Assembly: GCA_017303635.1 (NCBI GenBank)
Contig: JAFLCG010000012.1
Location: forward strand, 62,001 to 126,000
Reading direction: 5' to 3'
Length of the DNA: 64,000 bases
DNA from: Anaerolineae bacterium
Lineage (GTDB): Bacteria; Chloroflexota; Anaerolineae; Aggregatilineales; Phototrophicaceae
Position 1 is the stretch's first letter. Each line of letters opens with the position of its first letter. The translations under genes were made by a program, and so were the position numbers. This document shows positions 33,858 to 41,885 of this stretch, piece by piece. The notes under the pieces were generated by a model, which saw only the letters and a program-made list of their open reading frames with translations, made no database searches and was not told the origin of the DNA.

Positions 33858-34001
33858 TTGATCGAGGAAATGCGGGAACAGCCCGCCGAGTTTCAGAAGC
33901 GGCTGGCCTACTTCCTCAAGATGACGAAGCAGGGTAAGCGCTACGTGTGCTGGAATGAGTCTCGACTCAGGAGAGCGCTTCGGACAGGCGCTGACGATTG
34001 A
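33858..34001 (+). pseudogene. Truncated second copy of the YdeI-like C-terminus
   Basis: The open frame from 33858 begins LIEEMREQPAEFQKRLAYFL, nearly the same as FIEEMRKQPAEFQKRLDYFL of the gene ending at 33165. Positions 33879-33906 and 33085-33112 are identical over 28 nt. The tail diverges (GKRYVCWNES) and runs into the 3' end of the DUF21-CBS gene on the other strand. There is no N-terminus. It is a remnant of a paralogous or duplicated YdeI gene. Confidence 0.8.
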
Positions 34002-35088
34002 CCGCTTTGATGCGCTGGAGTGTCAGGGTACGCATGTCTTCCACGGCTTCCGATTCGTCCAGAATGTCGATCCCTAGCAGGGTTTCTATCGCGTCTTCCA
34101 GCGTGACGATCCCGGCAGTGCCTCCGAATTCGTCGATCACCAGCATCAGTTGTTCTCGTTCGGTAATGAAGCGATCCAGGGCACTCGGCAGTGAGGTCAT
34201 TTCAACGACGACCTCAATTTCCTTTTTCAACCGGGTGAGGGGCGTATCCAGGCGGTCATCGGCAGCTTCCTTCAGCACATCGTGCCGCAGGACGTAGCCT
34301 GTGATGTTATCGACTGTTTCGTCATAAACCGGGATGCGGGAGTGCGGCAGCACACGGTGCTGTTCAATCACCTGGCTGACCGTCATTGATTCGCGCAGTG
34401 CAAAGACAACGATGCGCGGGGTCATGATGTCACTGACGCTGACATCTTCCAATTGCAGCAGGGTGCGAAGGATATGGCTCTCCCGCGCCTCCAACGTGCC
34501 CTCCTGTTCGCCGATGGTCGCCAGCGTGCTCAGTTCGGTACGGGTGATGGTCGGTTGTTCAGTTTCCGGGCGTAGTTTTTCCGCTAGTAGATGGAAGACC
34601 CACACAAACGGGTACAACACGATGACCAGCATCTGAATGGCGTAAGCGGCGAAGGGCATGAGCACTTGCCAGTAGACTGCCCCAACAATCTTCGGAATGA
34701 TCTCGGTCAGCACCAGGATCAGCAGGGTCATGATAGCGGAGATCAGGCCGACAAATTCATTGCCGAAGATGCCAGCGGCCTCTGCTCCTGCCCCGGCGGC
34801 CCCGACCGTATGCGCGATGGTGTTGAGGGTCAATATGGCGGAAATCGGACGCTCCACGTTGAGCTTGTGCTTGAGCATCAACTGAGCAGCGGCGCCACCT
34901 TTCTGGGCGGCGGTTTCAATATAGGAACGCGAGGACGACAGCAATGCCGCTTCCAGCAGCGAGCAGAAGAAGGAGAAGAAGAGCGCAAAGGCAATATAGA
35001 TGAGCAGCATGGTCCAACTGCCGCTTGTGACCCCCTCGCCAGGTATGGGTGCGTAAATGGGAATCAGCGGTAAAGGACCAGAATTCAA
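33967..35088 (-). CDS. DUF21 (CNNM) and CBS-pair membrane protein
   Basis: 373 residues. Residues about 25-165 form the three-to-four-helix CNNM/DUF21 domain (CSLLEAALLSSSRSYIE, LTLNTIAHTVGAAGAGA, LTEIIPKIVGA). Two CBS motifs follow at about 220-340, with DIMTPRIVVFAL and VIDEFGGTAGIVTLEDAIETLLG. The family takes part in Mg or other divalent cation transport. The usual C-terminal CorC_HlyC domain is missing: the protein ends about 35 residues past the second CBS. Monocistronic; its 3' end overlaps the YdeI remnant. Confidence 0.88.
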   Translation of the reverse strand: MNSGPLPLIPIYAPIPGEGVTSGSWTMLLIYIAFALFFSFFCSLLEAALLSSSRSYIETAAQKGGAAAQLMLKHKLNVERPISAILTLNTIAHTVGAAGAGAEAAGIFGNEFVGLISAIMTLLILVLTEIIPKIVGAVYWQVLMPFAAYAIQMLVIVLYPFVWVFHLLAEKLRPETEQPTITRTELSTLATIGEQEGTLEARESHILRTLLQLEDVSVSDIMTPRIVVFALRESMTVSQVIEQHRVLPHSRIPVYDETVDNITGYVLRHDVLKEAADDRLDTPLTRLKKEIEVVVEMTSLPSALDRFITEREQLMLVIDEFGGTAGIVTLEDAIETLLGIDILDESEAVEDMRTLTLQRIKAVNRQRLSEALS

Positions 35089-35182
35089 AAAATAGGCCTC
35101 CAGCGTGCGGTATGGCTACATAATAGAGCGAAACCGGACTCCATGTCCAGTTATTTGGCGGACTTGCACAGCTTTATACCTG

Positions 35183-35219
35183 CATAACGGGTGGGGCCTA
35201 CCGGTCACCACCCGTTATG
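35183..35219. terminator. Terminator hairpin after the MoxR gene
   Basis: A 12-bp stem, CATAACGGGTGG / CCACCCGTTATG, with a 13-nt loop. It lies 29 bp beyond the MoxR stop (35248, minus strand). The poly-T run is weak. Confidence 0.7.
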
Positions 35220-35247
35220 TGCACTGAAATCGGAGGACTGATCGGGG

Positions 35248-36216
35248 CTAATTCTGCCAGTTACGCCCGCCGCCGTTGCCGCGCCGGTCGCGGTCGAGCG
35301 GGTGCGGCTTGCTGGAGCTTCCGGCCTGCATGGCCCGCTTGGCCTTCTGCACATCGCTCTCGTGCTTGAGCAGGACTGTCAGCGTGGTTTCCAGTGTGTG
35401 GCGGTCGAGTTGGTCGGCGTTGAGCATGACCAGCGCCTTCGCCCAGTCCAGCGTTTCGGACACGCTGGGGTTCTTTTTCAGATCCATCTGCCGCAGGCTC
35501 TGCACCAGGTCGACGGCTTGTTCCGCCAAGCGCGCATTCAGTTCTGGCACGCGCATCCGCACAATGCTGAGTTCAGCCGCGTGTGACGGATAGTCGATGA
35601 ACAGGTAGAGGCAGCGCCGCTTGAGCGCCTCGGAGAGTTCGCGGGTGTTGTTGCTAGTCAGGATGACAATCGGACGGTGCGTGGCCTTGATCGTGCCCAA
35701 CTCCGGCACCGAGACCTGGAAATCACTCAGGATTTCGAGCAGGAAGGCCTCGAACTCGGCATCCGCTCGGTCGATTTCGTCGATGAGCAAGACGGCGGGT
35801 TCCGGTGAGGTGATGGCTTGCAGCAAGGGGCGTGCCAGCAGGAAGCGCTCGGAGAAGAATACATTATCTTCCTGCCCCAGCCGATCTGCCGCTTCGGTCA
35901 GACTGGGGGCATCCGCCAGCAGTTGACTGAGCTTATCGCGCAGAAGCTGCGTGTAGAGCATCTGCTTGGCATATTCCCACTCATACAGGGCTTTGCCTTC
36001 ATCCAGTCCTTCGTAGCATTGCAGGCGGATGAGGGGCCGTCCAGTGGCTTTCGACCATGCCTTGGCGAGTTCGGTCTTGCCGACGCCCGCCGGGCCTTCG
36101 GTCAAAATGGGTTTTTCCAGCTTATCTGCCAGGAACATCACCGTGGAAATATCGTCAGTGGAGATGTACTGCTGCTGACTGAGCGACTGCGTAACCTGAC
36201 CGATGTCCTTAAACAT
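35248..36216 (-). CDS. MoxR-family AAA+ ATPase (CoxD-like)
   Basis: 322 residues. Walker A GPAGVGKTE (41-49), Walker B VLLIDEIDRAD, sensor 1 ILTSNNTRELSEALKRR and the Arg finger after it are typical of MoxR proteins, and GLDEGKALYEWEYAKQ matches the CoxD branch. MoxR ATPases act as chaperones that mature metalloenzymes, generally with a von Willebrand A-domain partner. No VWA gene lies next to it, so it is an orphan here. The C-terminal tail is Arg/Gly-rich. Starts ATGTTT, with GGAGTCC about 6 nt upstream. Confidence 0.9.
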   Translation of the reverse strand: MFKDIGQVTQSLSQQQYISTDDISTVMFLADKLEKPILTEGPAGVGKTELAKAWSKATGRPLIRLQCYEGLDEGKALYEWEYAKQMLYTQLLRDKLSQLLADAPSLTEAADRLGQEDNVFFSERFLLARPLLQAITSPEPAVLLIDEIDRADAEFEAFLLEILSDFQVSVPELGTIKATHRPIVILTSNNTRELSEALKRRCLYLFIDYPSHAAELSIVRMRVPELNARLAEQAVDLVQSLRQMDLKKNPSVSETLDWAKALVMLNADQLDRHTLETTLTVLLKHESDVQKAKRAMQAGSSSKPHPLDRDRRGNGGGRNWQN

Positions 36217-36347
36217 GAAGGGGACTCCTCGGAACGTGCTGTCTGCCAGCGGCTCTGTGGATGGGCGATGCGAACAACTGGATTATAGCGCCCGGAGTTG
36301 GCGCATCACAATCCGGTGGAACCTGTCCATTCGGGCAGGTCAGGGCA

Positions 36348-37292
36348 TTAGAACTCGACTTCAGCTACCTGCTCCAGATCAATGTGGAGATCGCTGAGTG
36401 CGTCATCCTCCGGTGTTTCAAAGTCTTCCGAGTCCAAATCGCCAGCCGCACGTCCCCGGTCACAGAGCGAACGATAGGTGCAAAAACGGCAGCGGCGCTC
36501 GTCGGTTGTCAGGGGGAAGCTGGTCGTCTGGTTGATCTGCTCGATCAATCCCCGGATTGCCAGACCATCGCGCTCAAAGGTGGCAGCATCATAACGCAGC
36601 GTGACCGGCGTACCCGTCGTATACCAGTAGATCATCTCAATGCGTTCCGGCGGGATGGGCTGACCGCCATTCAGATCCTGCCCGGCCTGGGCAAGCACCC
36701 AGCGGTAGACCATGGTCTGCCAGCGGCGTTCCAGCGCCTCACGGGATTGCGGGGCCGTCGTTTTCCAATCGATGATGACGGCGCGTCCTCCAGGTTCGAT
36801 TGCCAGCAAATCGTATTTTGCCATCAGGCGGTACTCTGGCGGTGGCGGCTCGTCATCGCCCTCACCCCTATCCCCTCTCCCAAAGTCCGCCGCAGACGGC
36901 GGGGAGAGGGGAACCAGAGGGGGGGTGGGGATGCCGGTGCCGACCGAGAGGGTCATTTCTGGGTAGTGTTTGCCGGGGAGGCTGGTGCGGCTCAACCAGT
37001 CCGTGACTCGTGACCACCATTCGACCAGCGGCGGATCATCGGTCAGTGTTTTCGCCAGCGTGCCTGCCGGAATTCCCAGCAGGTGCTGATGCAGCAGATG
37101 ATGAAAGCGCTCGCCCCGTTGGAGATTGCGCTCATGATCGAGGACGGGTTCAGCGCGGACAGCAGGCCAGCGTAATCGATCCAGATAGCGCAGTTCAAAA
37201 CGGCGGGCGCAGTCGGTGTAATCCTGGAAGCTGGACTGCGAAAAGGTGAAAGTGGCCGGGAGCGACATAGACATACTCGCTGATCGGATCAT
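36348..37292 (-). CDS. RecB-like PD-(D/E)XK nuclease with predicted 4Fe-4S cluster
   Basis: 314 residues. Motif order: DCARRFELRYLDR (Cys28), GERFHHLLHQHLLG (helix with His), YDLLAIEPGG (catalytic Asp161) and VIIDWKTT (Asp175 and Lys177), then CRFCTYRSLCDRG (Cys268, Cys271, Cys277). The four Cys match the Fe-S staple of AddB/Cas4-type nucleases. Residues about 121-152 are Pro/Gly-rich and encoded by an inserted REP palindrome (36872-36911), so the gene is intact but carries a foreign linker. It likely pairs in function with the UvrD-like helicase at 38107; a secreted-protein gene lies between on the other strand. Confidence 0.86.
   Translation of the reverse strand: MIRSASMSMSLPATFTFSQSSFQDYTDCARRFELRYLDRLRWPAVRAEPVLDHERNLQRGERFHHLLHQHLLGIPAGTLAKTLTDDPPLVEWWSRVTDWLSRTSLPGKHYPEMTLSVGTGIPTPPLVPLSPPSAADFGRGDRGEGDDEPPPPEYRLMAKYDLLAIEPGGRAVIIDWKTTAPQSREALERRWQTMVYRWVLAQAGQDLNGGQPIPPERIEMIYWYTTGTPVTLRYDAATFERDGLAIRGLIEQINQTTSFPLTTDERRCRFCTYRSLCDRGRAAGDLDSEDFETPEDDALSDLHIDLEQVAEVEF
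36872..36911. repeat. REP-like palindrome inside a coding sequence
   Basis: Arms CCCCTCTCCC and GGGAGAGGGG enclose an inner hairpin CCGCCG-CAGA-CGGCGG. The 15-nt core CCGCCGCAGACGGCG (36887-36901) is identical to that of RAYT-flanking copies 2 and 3. It is read in frame as the linker PPLVPLSPPSAADFGRG of the nuclease. Confidence 0.8.
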
Positions 37293-37439
37293 TTGCTTTT
37301 AACTATACCCGTTTGTGGGCGCTACGCCGAAGTTGAAATCCGTTTTGAGGTTGTCTTGGCTCATAATCTTTATGATTCAGATACGAACTATGACTTTATA
37401 TTAAGAACTATATCTGCTTTGATGCGATAGGGGATTGTG

Positions 37440-38033
37440 ATGAAACGTCTTATTCTGCTGTTGCTGAGCGCTTTGCTATGGTCTCTACTCACCCTGCCCA
37501 CCCTCGCCGATGATGACACCCGCACTTGTACGACTGATCCCGATGACGGCAGCCGTTTGCCGGAATGCGGCACCCGCGCCGACAACGAATGTTACGAAGG
37601 CGGCTCGATGGCCGGGAAATGCGATAACGAATGGCTGTGGAAAGCGGGTTGGGAAATCGCCCGTTTTAATGACGGGCGGCTGACCCGCGAGCAGGTGAAT
37701 GAGGCCTGGCGTTTCCTGCTGCCGCCGCCAGTAGAGGAAGTGCCGGGCGTAACGGGGTTAGTGCCGGGCTGCTATCAGTCGTTTGACCGCAACTACGACC
37801 TGGAATACTTTGGCCCCATCAACACCGCCCACAATTACATTATGTGGGATTCAAGTGATGGCTCATGTTCCGGCAATATTGTCTATGAAGATGCGATCAT
37901 CTACGCAACCTCCTTATCGGAAGCGCTCGATTTGTGTGAAATGGTCTGGTCAGATCCTTTCATAGACGTTTATGAACTCTACCAGTCCTATGCAGGGATT
38001 CCCGCCAATTACTGGGATTGTTATATCGACTAG
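37440..38033 (+). CDS. Secreted protein of unknown function
   Basis: About 197 residues. N-terminal signal peptide (RLILLLLSALLWSLLTLP then TLADDD). The mature part is acidic and Cys-rich, with seven or more Cys scattered over the first half and again near the end (CYQSFDR, CSGN, LCEM, CYID), suggesting disulfides. No repeat or enzyme motif is seen. The ATG at 37440 directly follows a GTG at 37437; the ATG is preferred. It lies opposite in strand to both neighbours and is closed by a bidirectional terminator. Not recognised. Confidence 0.7.
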   Translation: MKRLILLLLSALLWSLLTLPTLADDDTRTCTTDPDDGSRLPECGTRADNECYEGGSMAGKCDNEWLWKAGWEIARFNDGRLTREQVNEAWRFLLPPPVEEVPGVTGLVPGCYQSFDRNYDLEYFGPINTAHNYIMWDSSDGSCSGNIVYEDAIIYATSLSEALDLCEMVWSDPFIDVYELYQSYAGIPANYWDCYID

Positions 38034-38070
38034 TAGGCGGACACGCAGCTAGCTATACGTTCTAGATGAG

Positions 38071-38103
38071 ACCGGGGCAATGCGGATGTATTGCCCCGGT
38101 TTT
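38071..38103. terminator. Bidirectional terminator
   Basis: An 11-bp stem, ACCGGGGCAAT / ATTGCCCCGGT, with an 8-nt loop and TTT after it. It lies between the converging secreted-protein (stop 38033) and helicase (stop 38107) genes. Confidence 0.88.
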
Positions 38104-38106
38104 GAA

Positions 38107-40326
38107 TCACCGTTGCTTGCCTTCCCACCATCCCCGCAGCGCTGCTAACGCCGTTGCTTCGACCTGGGTGCCGTCGCGCCCGGTGTTCCACGTCATGACC
38201 AGTTCGCGTCGCGCTCGCGTGATGCCCACATAGAACAACCGCAGCCGTTCAGCAGCGTATTCCAGCCGGTCAGCCCGCGTGGCTTCCCCTTCGGTGTATC
38301 GTTCGCCGCTGCGGGCGGCTATCAACTGGGCCATCGCCTCCGCGCTCAGGTTGAGGCTGTCCCGGATAAACCACTTTTCCCCGATGAAGCGGTCATAGGC
38401 ATCTGCCGAGGGGAAGTCGTAATTGTTGAGCGACATCAGGTAGACCCGATCCCACTCCAGCCCTTTGGCTTTATGCAGGGTGGTCACGCAGACCTTGCCC
38501 CGGTGTTTATCCGGGTCGAAGGCATCATCATCCTGACCCAGCCCCACGAAGTTGCGTTGATTGCGGGCAATCGCCGTCACTTCTGCGACGAACTCCGGCA
38601 GCCGGGCGTTGGTGTGATCTGCCGCGAACGACCGCAGGTAGAGGGCCAGACTGTAGGCCGTCGCCAGATCCGACTCCTGGGTGAACAGATCAGCGGCAAT
38701 CGTGAGCACCAGTTGGTCATTCGGCAGCGTGCTGGCGGCGCTCCAACGGCTGGCGACGGTGCGGAAACCCAGCAGGTGATCGTAGAGGCCGGGTTCAGCT
38801 TCTCGGTCGAGGGAATCCAGCCAGTCCCGGTCGGCGCGTGGGGCGAGGAAATCCTCGACTGCCCGCAAGCTGCGGAGGCGGCGGGCGACAGCATCAATCT
38901 GCTTTTCAACGGCGGGATCATCGCGTTCATCACGCAGGTAAACACGGTACAGGCTGGAGAGGGCCGTGGAGTCAGTCGGTTTTTCCAGAAAGCCGAGGAT
39001 ACGGGCTACCGAGCCGACCACCTTGCGAGTCGAGGTGGTGGTGCGGAGGTTCTCCACATAGTCGATGCCTTCTCCACGCAGTGTATCCACCAGCTTGGAA
39101 CCACTGCTGTTGATCGGCAGCAGGACGGCGCAGGTCCAGTCTCGGTGATTGGGCAGCCACGCCTTGATCGAGCGAATCACCCAATCACGTTCCTCGTCGG
39201 GGTTCATTTTCTCGCCACGGATGAGCAGGGTCGCGGGGCTATCGGGCGGATTACCCTGGGGGTCGCCGACTGGTGCGGGTTCGATTAACGGACGGTCGAG
39301 GGGGCGGCGCGCGCGCAAATCCGGGTTGGGATGCTCCAGAGTCCACTCAATCAAACGGTTTGCCAGCCGGATGATGCCCGGGGCGCTGCGTCCACTGTTC
39401 GGTAGTTCGCGGGGTTTGACGCCGCGCTCTTTGACGAAGTTCCGCAGGAAATCCGGGCTGGCGGTGGTGAAGGTCTCGTAGATAGCCTGGTTCGGATCAC
39501 CGACGCGCACCCAGTTGCCGTCTTCACCGACCAATAGCCGGATGATGCGTTCCTGCAACTGACTGCTATCCTGCGCTTCGTCTTCGAGGATGAACGGCCA
39601 ACGGTATTGCAGGCGGTTCAGGTAATCCCGGTCTGCTTCCAGCGCCCGCAGCGCCAGCCGGATCAAATCCTGGAAATCGACCGCGCCGCGGTAGCGCAGG
39701 CCGCGCTCATAGGCCTCATAGATTTCCAGTCCCATCTCCGCCAGTGGTAACGAGTCCCCATAGGCTTTAAGCAGTTCGCGCAGCGTATCCGGTTCCAGTT
39801 GGAAGTCCTTGGCCTGCCGGATGAAGTTGGCAGCGGTGTCTTTGACCAAGTCGGGCCACTCTTGCCCGATGACGCGGGTGTTATCCAGATGTTCCTCGCC
39901 CAGATAGTCCTGGTAACTCCCGGCATGGGTCCGCGCCCAGCTATAGGCCGCATCCTGTAACAGCTCGCCGGTGTCACGTTCATCGAGGATATTGAAGCCG
40001 TCACCCAATCCGGCTAAGGCCGGGCGCTCGCGTACGATGTCGTTGGCGAGGCCATGCAGCGTCCGTACCCGGTAGCCGATGTTGGGCAGCAGACCGCGTT
40101 CCTTGACGAATTCCCCTACCTGCCGGGCAAAGTTCCCGGCGGCCGCATTCACCAGTGTGACCACCAACACTTCCTGCCCGTCCTGCAGATCGGACTCGGC
40201 GACAAGCTGCGCCGCGAGATACGAGAGCGTGCGGGTCTTGCCGCTGCCCGGCACAGCGACGACGCCCATGCGTCCGGCGCGAAAATTGAGGACTTCAGCC
40301 TGTTTAGGTCGGGGAGTGAAGGGCAT
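38107..40326 (-). CDS. UvrD/Rep-family ATP-dependent DNA helicase
   Basis: 739 residues, superfamily 1A 3'-5' helicase. Motifs in order: VVAVPGSGKTRTL (Walker A at 27-31), RTLHGLANDI (Ia/Ib), FQDLIRLAL, LEDEAQDSS (motif II, about 240), VGDPNQAIYETF (III), VTTLHKAKGLEWDRVYL (V) and RLFYVGITRARREL (VI). No nuclease domain is fused. The gene lies about 0.8 kb from the RecB-like nuclease gene on the same strand, so the pair could act like a two-part AddAB-type end resection machine. Plain UvrD/PcrA roles are possible too. Confidence 0.92.
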   Translation of the reverse strand: MPFTPRPKQAEVLNFRAGRMGVVAVPGSGKTRTLSYLAAQLVAESDLQDGQEVLVVTLVNAAAGNFARQVGEFVKERGLLPNIGYRVRTLHGLANDIVRERPALAGLGDGFNILDERDTGELLQDAAYSWARTHAGSYQDYLGEEHLDNTRVIGQEWPDLVKDTAANFIRQAKDFQLEPDTLRELLKAYGDSLPLAEMGLEIYEAYERGLRYRGAVDFQDLIRLALRALEADRDYLNRLQYRWPFILEDEAQDSSQLQERIIRLLVGEDGNWVRVGDPNQAIYETFTTASPDFLRNFVKERGVKPRELPNSGRSAPGIIRLANRLIEWTLEHPNPDLRARRPLDRPLIEPAPVGDPQGNPPDSPATLLIRGEKMNPDEERDWVIRSIKAWLPNHRDWTCAVLLPINSSGSKLVDTLRGEGIDYVENLRTTTSTRKVVGSVARILGFLEKPTDSTALSSLYRVYLRDERDDPAVEKQIDAVARRLRSLRAVEDFLAPRADRDWLDSLDREAEPGLYDHLLGFRTVASRWSAASTLPNDQLVLTIAADLFTQESDLATAYSLALYLRSFAADHTNARLPEFVAEVTAIARNQRNFVGLGQDDDAFDPDKHRGKVCVTTLHKAKGLEWDRVYLMSLNNYDFPSADAYDRFIGEKWFIRDSLNLSAEAMAQLIAARSGERYTEGEATRADRLEYAAERLRLFYVGITRARRELVMTWNTGRDGTQVEATALAALRGWWEGKQR

Positions 40327-40356
40327 AGCTTAACCAATCAATGCAATGAAAAACTA

Positions 40357-40573
40357 ACCGTAAAGGCGCAAAGGACGCAAAGCGTTCACGGAGGTTTTTT
40401 CTAGGTGATGTTGTCATGACCATACGAGCAAGTTCATGCTTATCTCGGAACTCTTCAGTAGTTCCCTCTGGATTTTAACGTCTGAAACACACCCAACGCG
40501 AATCAAATAGGGTGTAGGCAAAGAACCTGCACCCTATCCCTAAGTCTCTGCGTCCTTCGCGCCTTTGCGGTCA
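40357..40573. repeat. Pair of dispersed A/G-rich repeats in inverted orientation
   Basis: Positions 40357-40384 (CCGTAAAGGCGCAAAGGACG and following) and 40546-40573 are imperfect inverted copies (about 24 of 28). Related copies occur at about 16965-17012 and 58597-58622. The 254-bp gap between helicase and exporter holds no gene. Confidence 0.65.
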
Positions 40574-40580
40574 ATAGGCT

Positions 40581-41882
40581 TTAGTCGTACTTGAACCGCC
40601 GGACGCCTAGTGCGAAAAACAGCGCCGTGAAGGCCAGCAGGATACCCAGTTCCGGCAGGATATTCACCAGAGTGGCGTTCTCGAAGATCAGCTTGCGGAA
40701 GGCGTCCATTGCCCAGGCGACCGGGGAAAGATGCCCCACCACCCGCATGAACTCCGGCACAATATCCAGTGACCACCACGCGCCGCCCAGCGGGGCCAGC
40801 GTCAGCCCGACCAGGTTCAGGATCGCGCCGCCCTGCATCTCGCTGCGGATGAGCGTCCCCAGCAGCATTCCCAGCGCTGTCGCGCACAGGGTGAAGGTCG
40901 CCATCACCATGACCAGCGCCAGCGGATCACGCCCCAGGTAGAGCGGCGTAAATCCACTGTTGATCTGACTCATCACGGTGGTAAAGAGTAAGCCCGCGCC
41001 AAAAAGGAACAGGAACTGGATCATACCAATCACGAAGTAACTGAGAATTTTGCCACCCAGGATCTGCCAGCGGGTGACCGGCATCGTGATGAGGCGCTGC
41101 ATCGTCCAGTTCTTCCGTTCCCGGATGAACGTAATGGCGGCGAACAACACTGTGAACATGACGAACATGCTGCCCATACCCGGCACCGATTGACCCAGCC
41201 CGGCCTGGGAACCCGAGACCGTTTCGCTGGAGTCGACACTGGCTTCGACCACTTGCACTTCGAAGGGCGTGCTGGCCCAGATGGCTGCCGCCCGGTCGAA
41301 GGCGCTGGTCTGGAAAGACTCACGGGCGGCATCATCGCTGAAGGGGAGGACTTCGGCTACGGTGTCCACCGCCACCTTCGCGGTCGAGACGGTGCCGCTC
41401 AGTCGCACCGCCGCTGCATTGACGGCTTGTGAAACGACGGTCTGCGTCCCGGCGTTGGCGTTGGTGCGGAAGATGATGTTCATGGGTTGACCGGCGGCCA
41501 GCCCATCGCTGAAGCCCGTCGGAATTTCCAGGTAGGCATTGGTGACATTATTGCTCAGGCGGGTGAGCGCATCTTCCGCGCTGAGGGTAGCTGCACCATC
41601 CAGGCGGCAGGGATCATCTTCTGTCACCGTAGCCTGCGGGCAAAGCTGGATTCGGTCGCTGGCCCCCGCCACCTGCTGGATGAAGTCGGCAGCCAGCACA
41701 CCCTCGGTATCGTTATTGATCACATCCACGCGGAAGGTGCCACCGTTATTCCCTCCACCGCCGATGCCAACCCCGATGAACAGGGCAAAGACCACCGGGA
41801 TGACAAACGTGCCGATATACGCGCCCGGATCGCGGAAGTAGACGAGCGTGTCCTTGATAGCAATACTGATGAGTTTTTGCAT
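40581..41882 (-). CDS. ABC-2 type exporter permease, distal gene
   Basis: 433 residues. One N-terminal helix (LVYFRDPGAYIGTFVIPVVFALFIGVGIG) is followed by a long outside loop (about 50-215), then five helices from SMFVMFTVLFAAITFIRERKNWTMQRL on. This is the ABC-2/YhaP-like permease architecture. ERKNWTMQRLITMPVTRWQ matches the conserved E-x2-x-G/W-T-x-x-L-coupling block of the family. It starts 3 nt after the other permease gene, so the two are coexpressed and probably form a heterodimer. Substrate unknown. Confidence 0.88.
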   Translation of the reverse strand: MQKLISIAIKDTLVYFRDPGAYIGTFVIPVVFALFIGVGIGGGGNNGGTFRVDVINNDTEGVLAADFIQQVAGASDRIQLCPQATVTEDDPCRLDGAATLSAEDALTRLSNNVTNAYLEIPTGFSDGLAAGQPMNIIFRTNANAGTQTVVSQAVNAAAVRLSGTVSTAKVAVDTVAEVLPFSDDAARESFQTSAFDRAAAIWASTPFEVQVVEASVDSSETVSGSQAGLGQSVPGMGSMFVMFTVLFAAITFIRERKNWTMQRLITMPVTRWQILGGKILSYFVIGMIQFLFLFGAGLLFTTVMSQINSGFTPLYLGRDPLALVMVMATFTLCATALGMLLGTLIRSEMQGGAILNLVGLTLAPLGGAWWSLDIVPEFMRVVGHLSPVAWAMDAFRKLIFENATLVNILPELGILLAFTALFFALGVRRFKYD

Positions 41883-41885
41883 GGC

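Noticed and set aside
35248..37292. MoxR-nuclease pair as a defence system
   Set aside because: The two genes are close but MoxR lacks a VWA partner and neither shows defence hallmarks; a chance neighbourhood is more likely.
38473..39288. Plus-strand 271-codon frame inside the helicase gene
   Set aside because: Overlaps helicase motifs on the other strand and has no recognisable domain.
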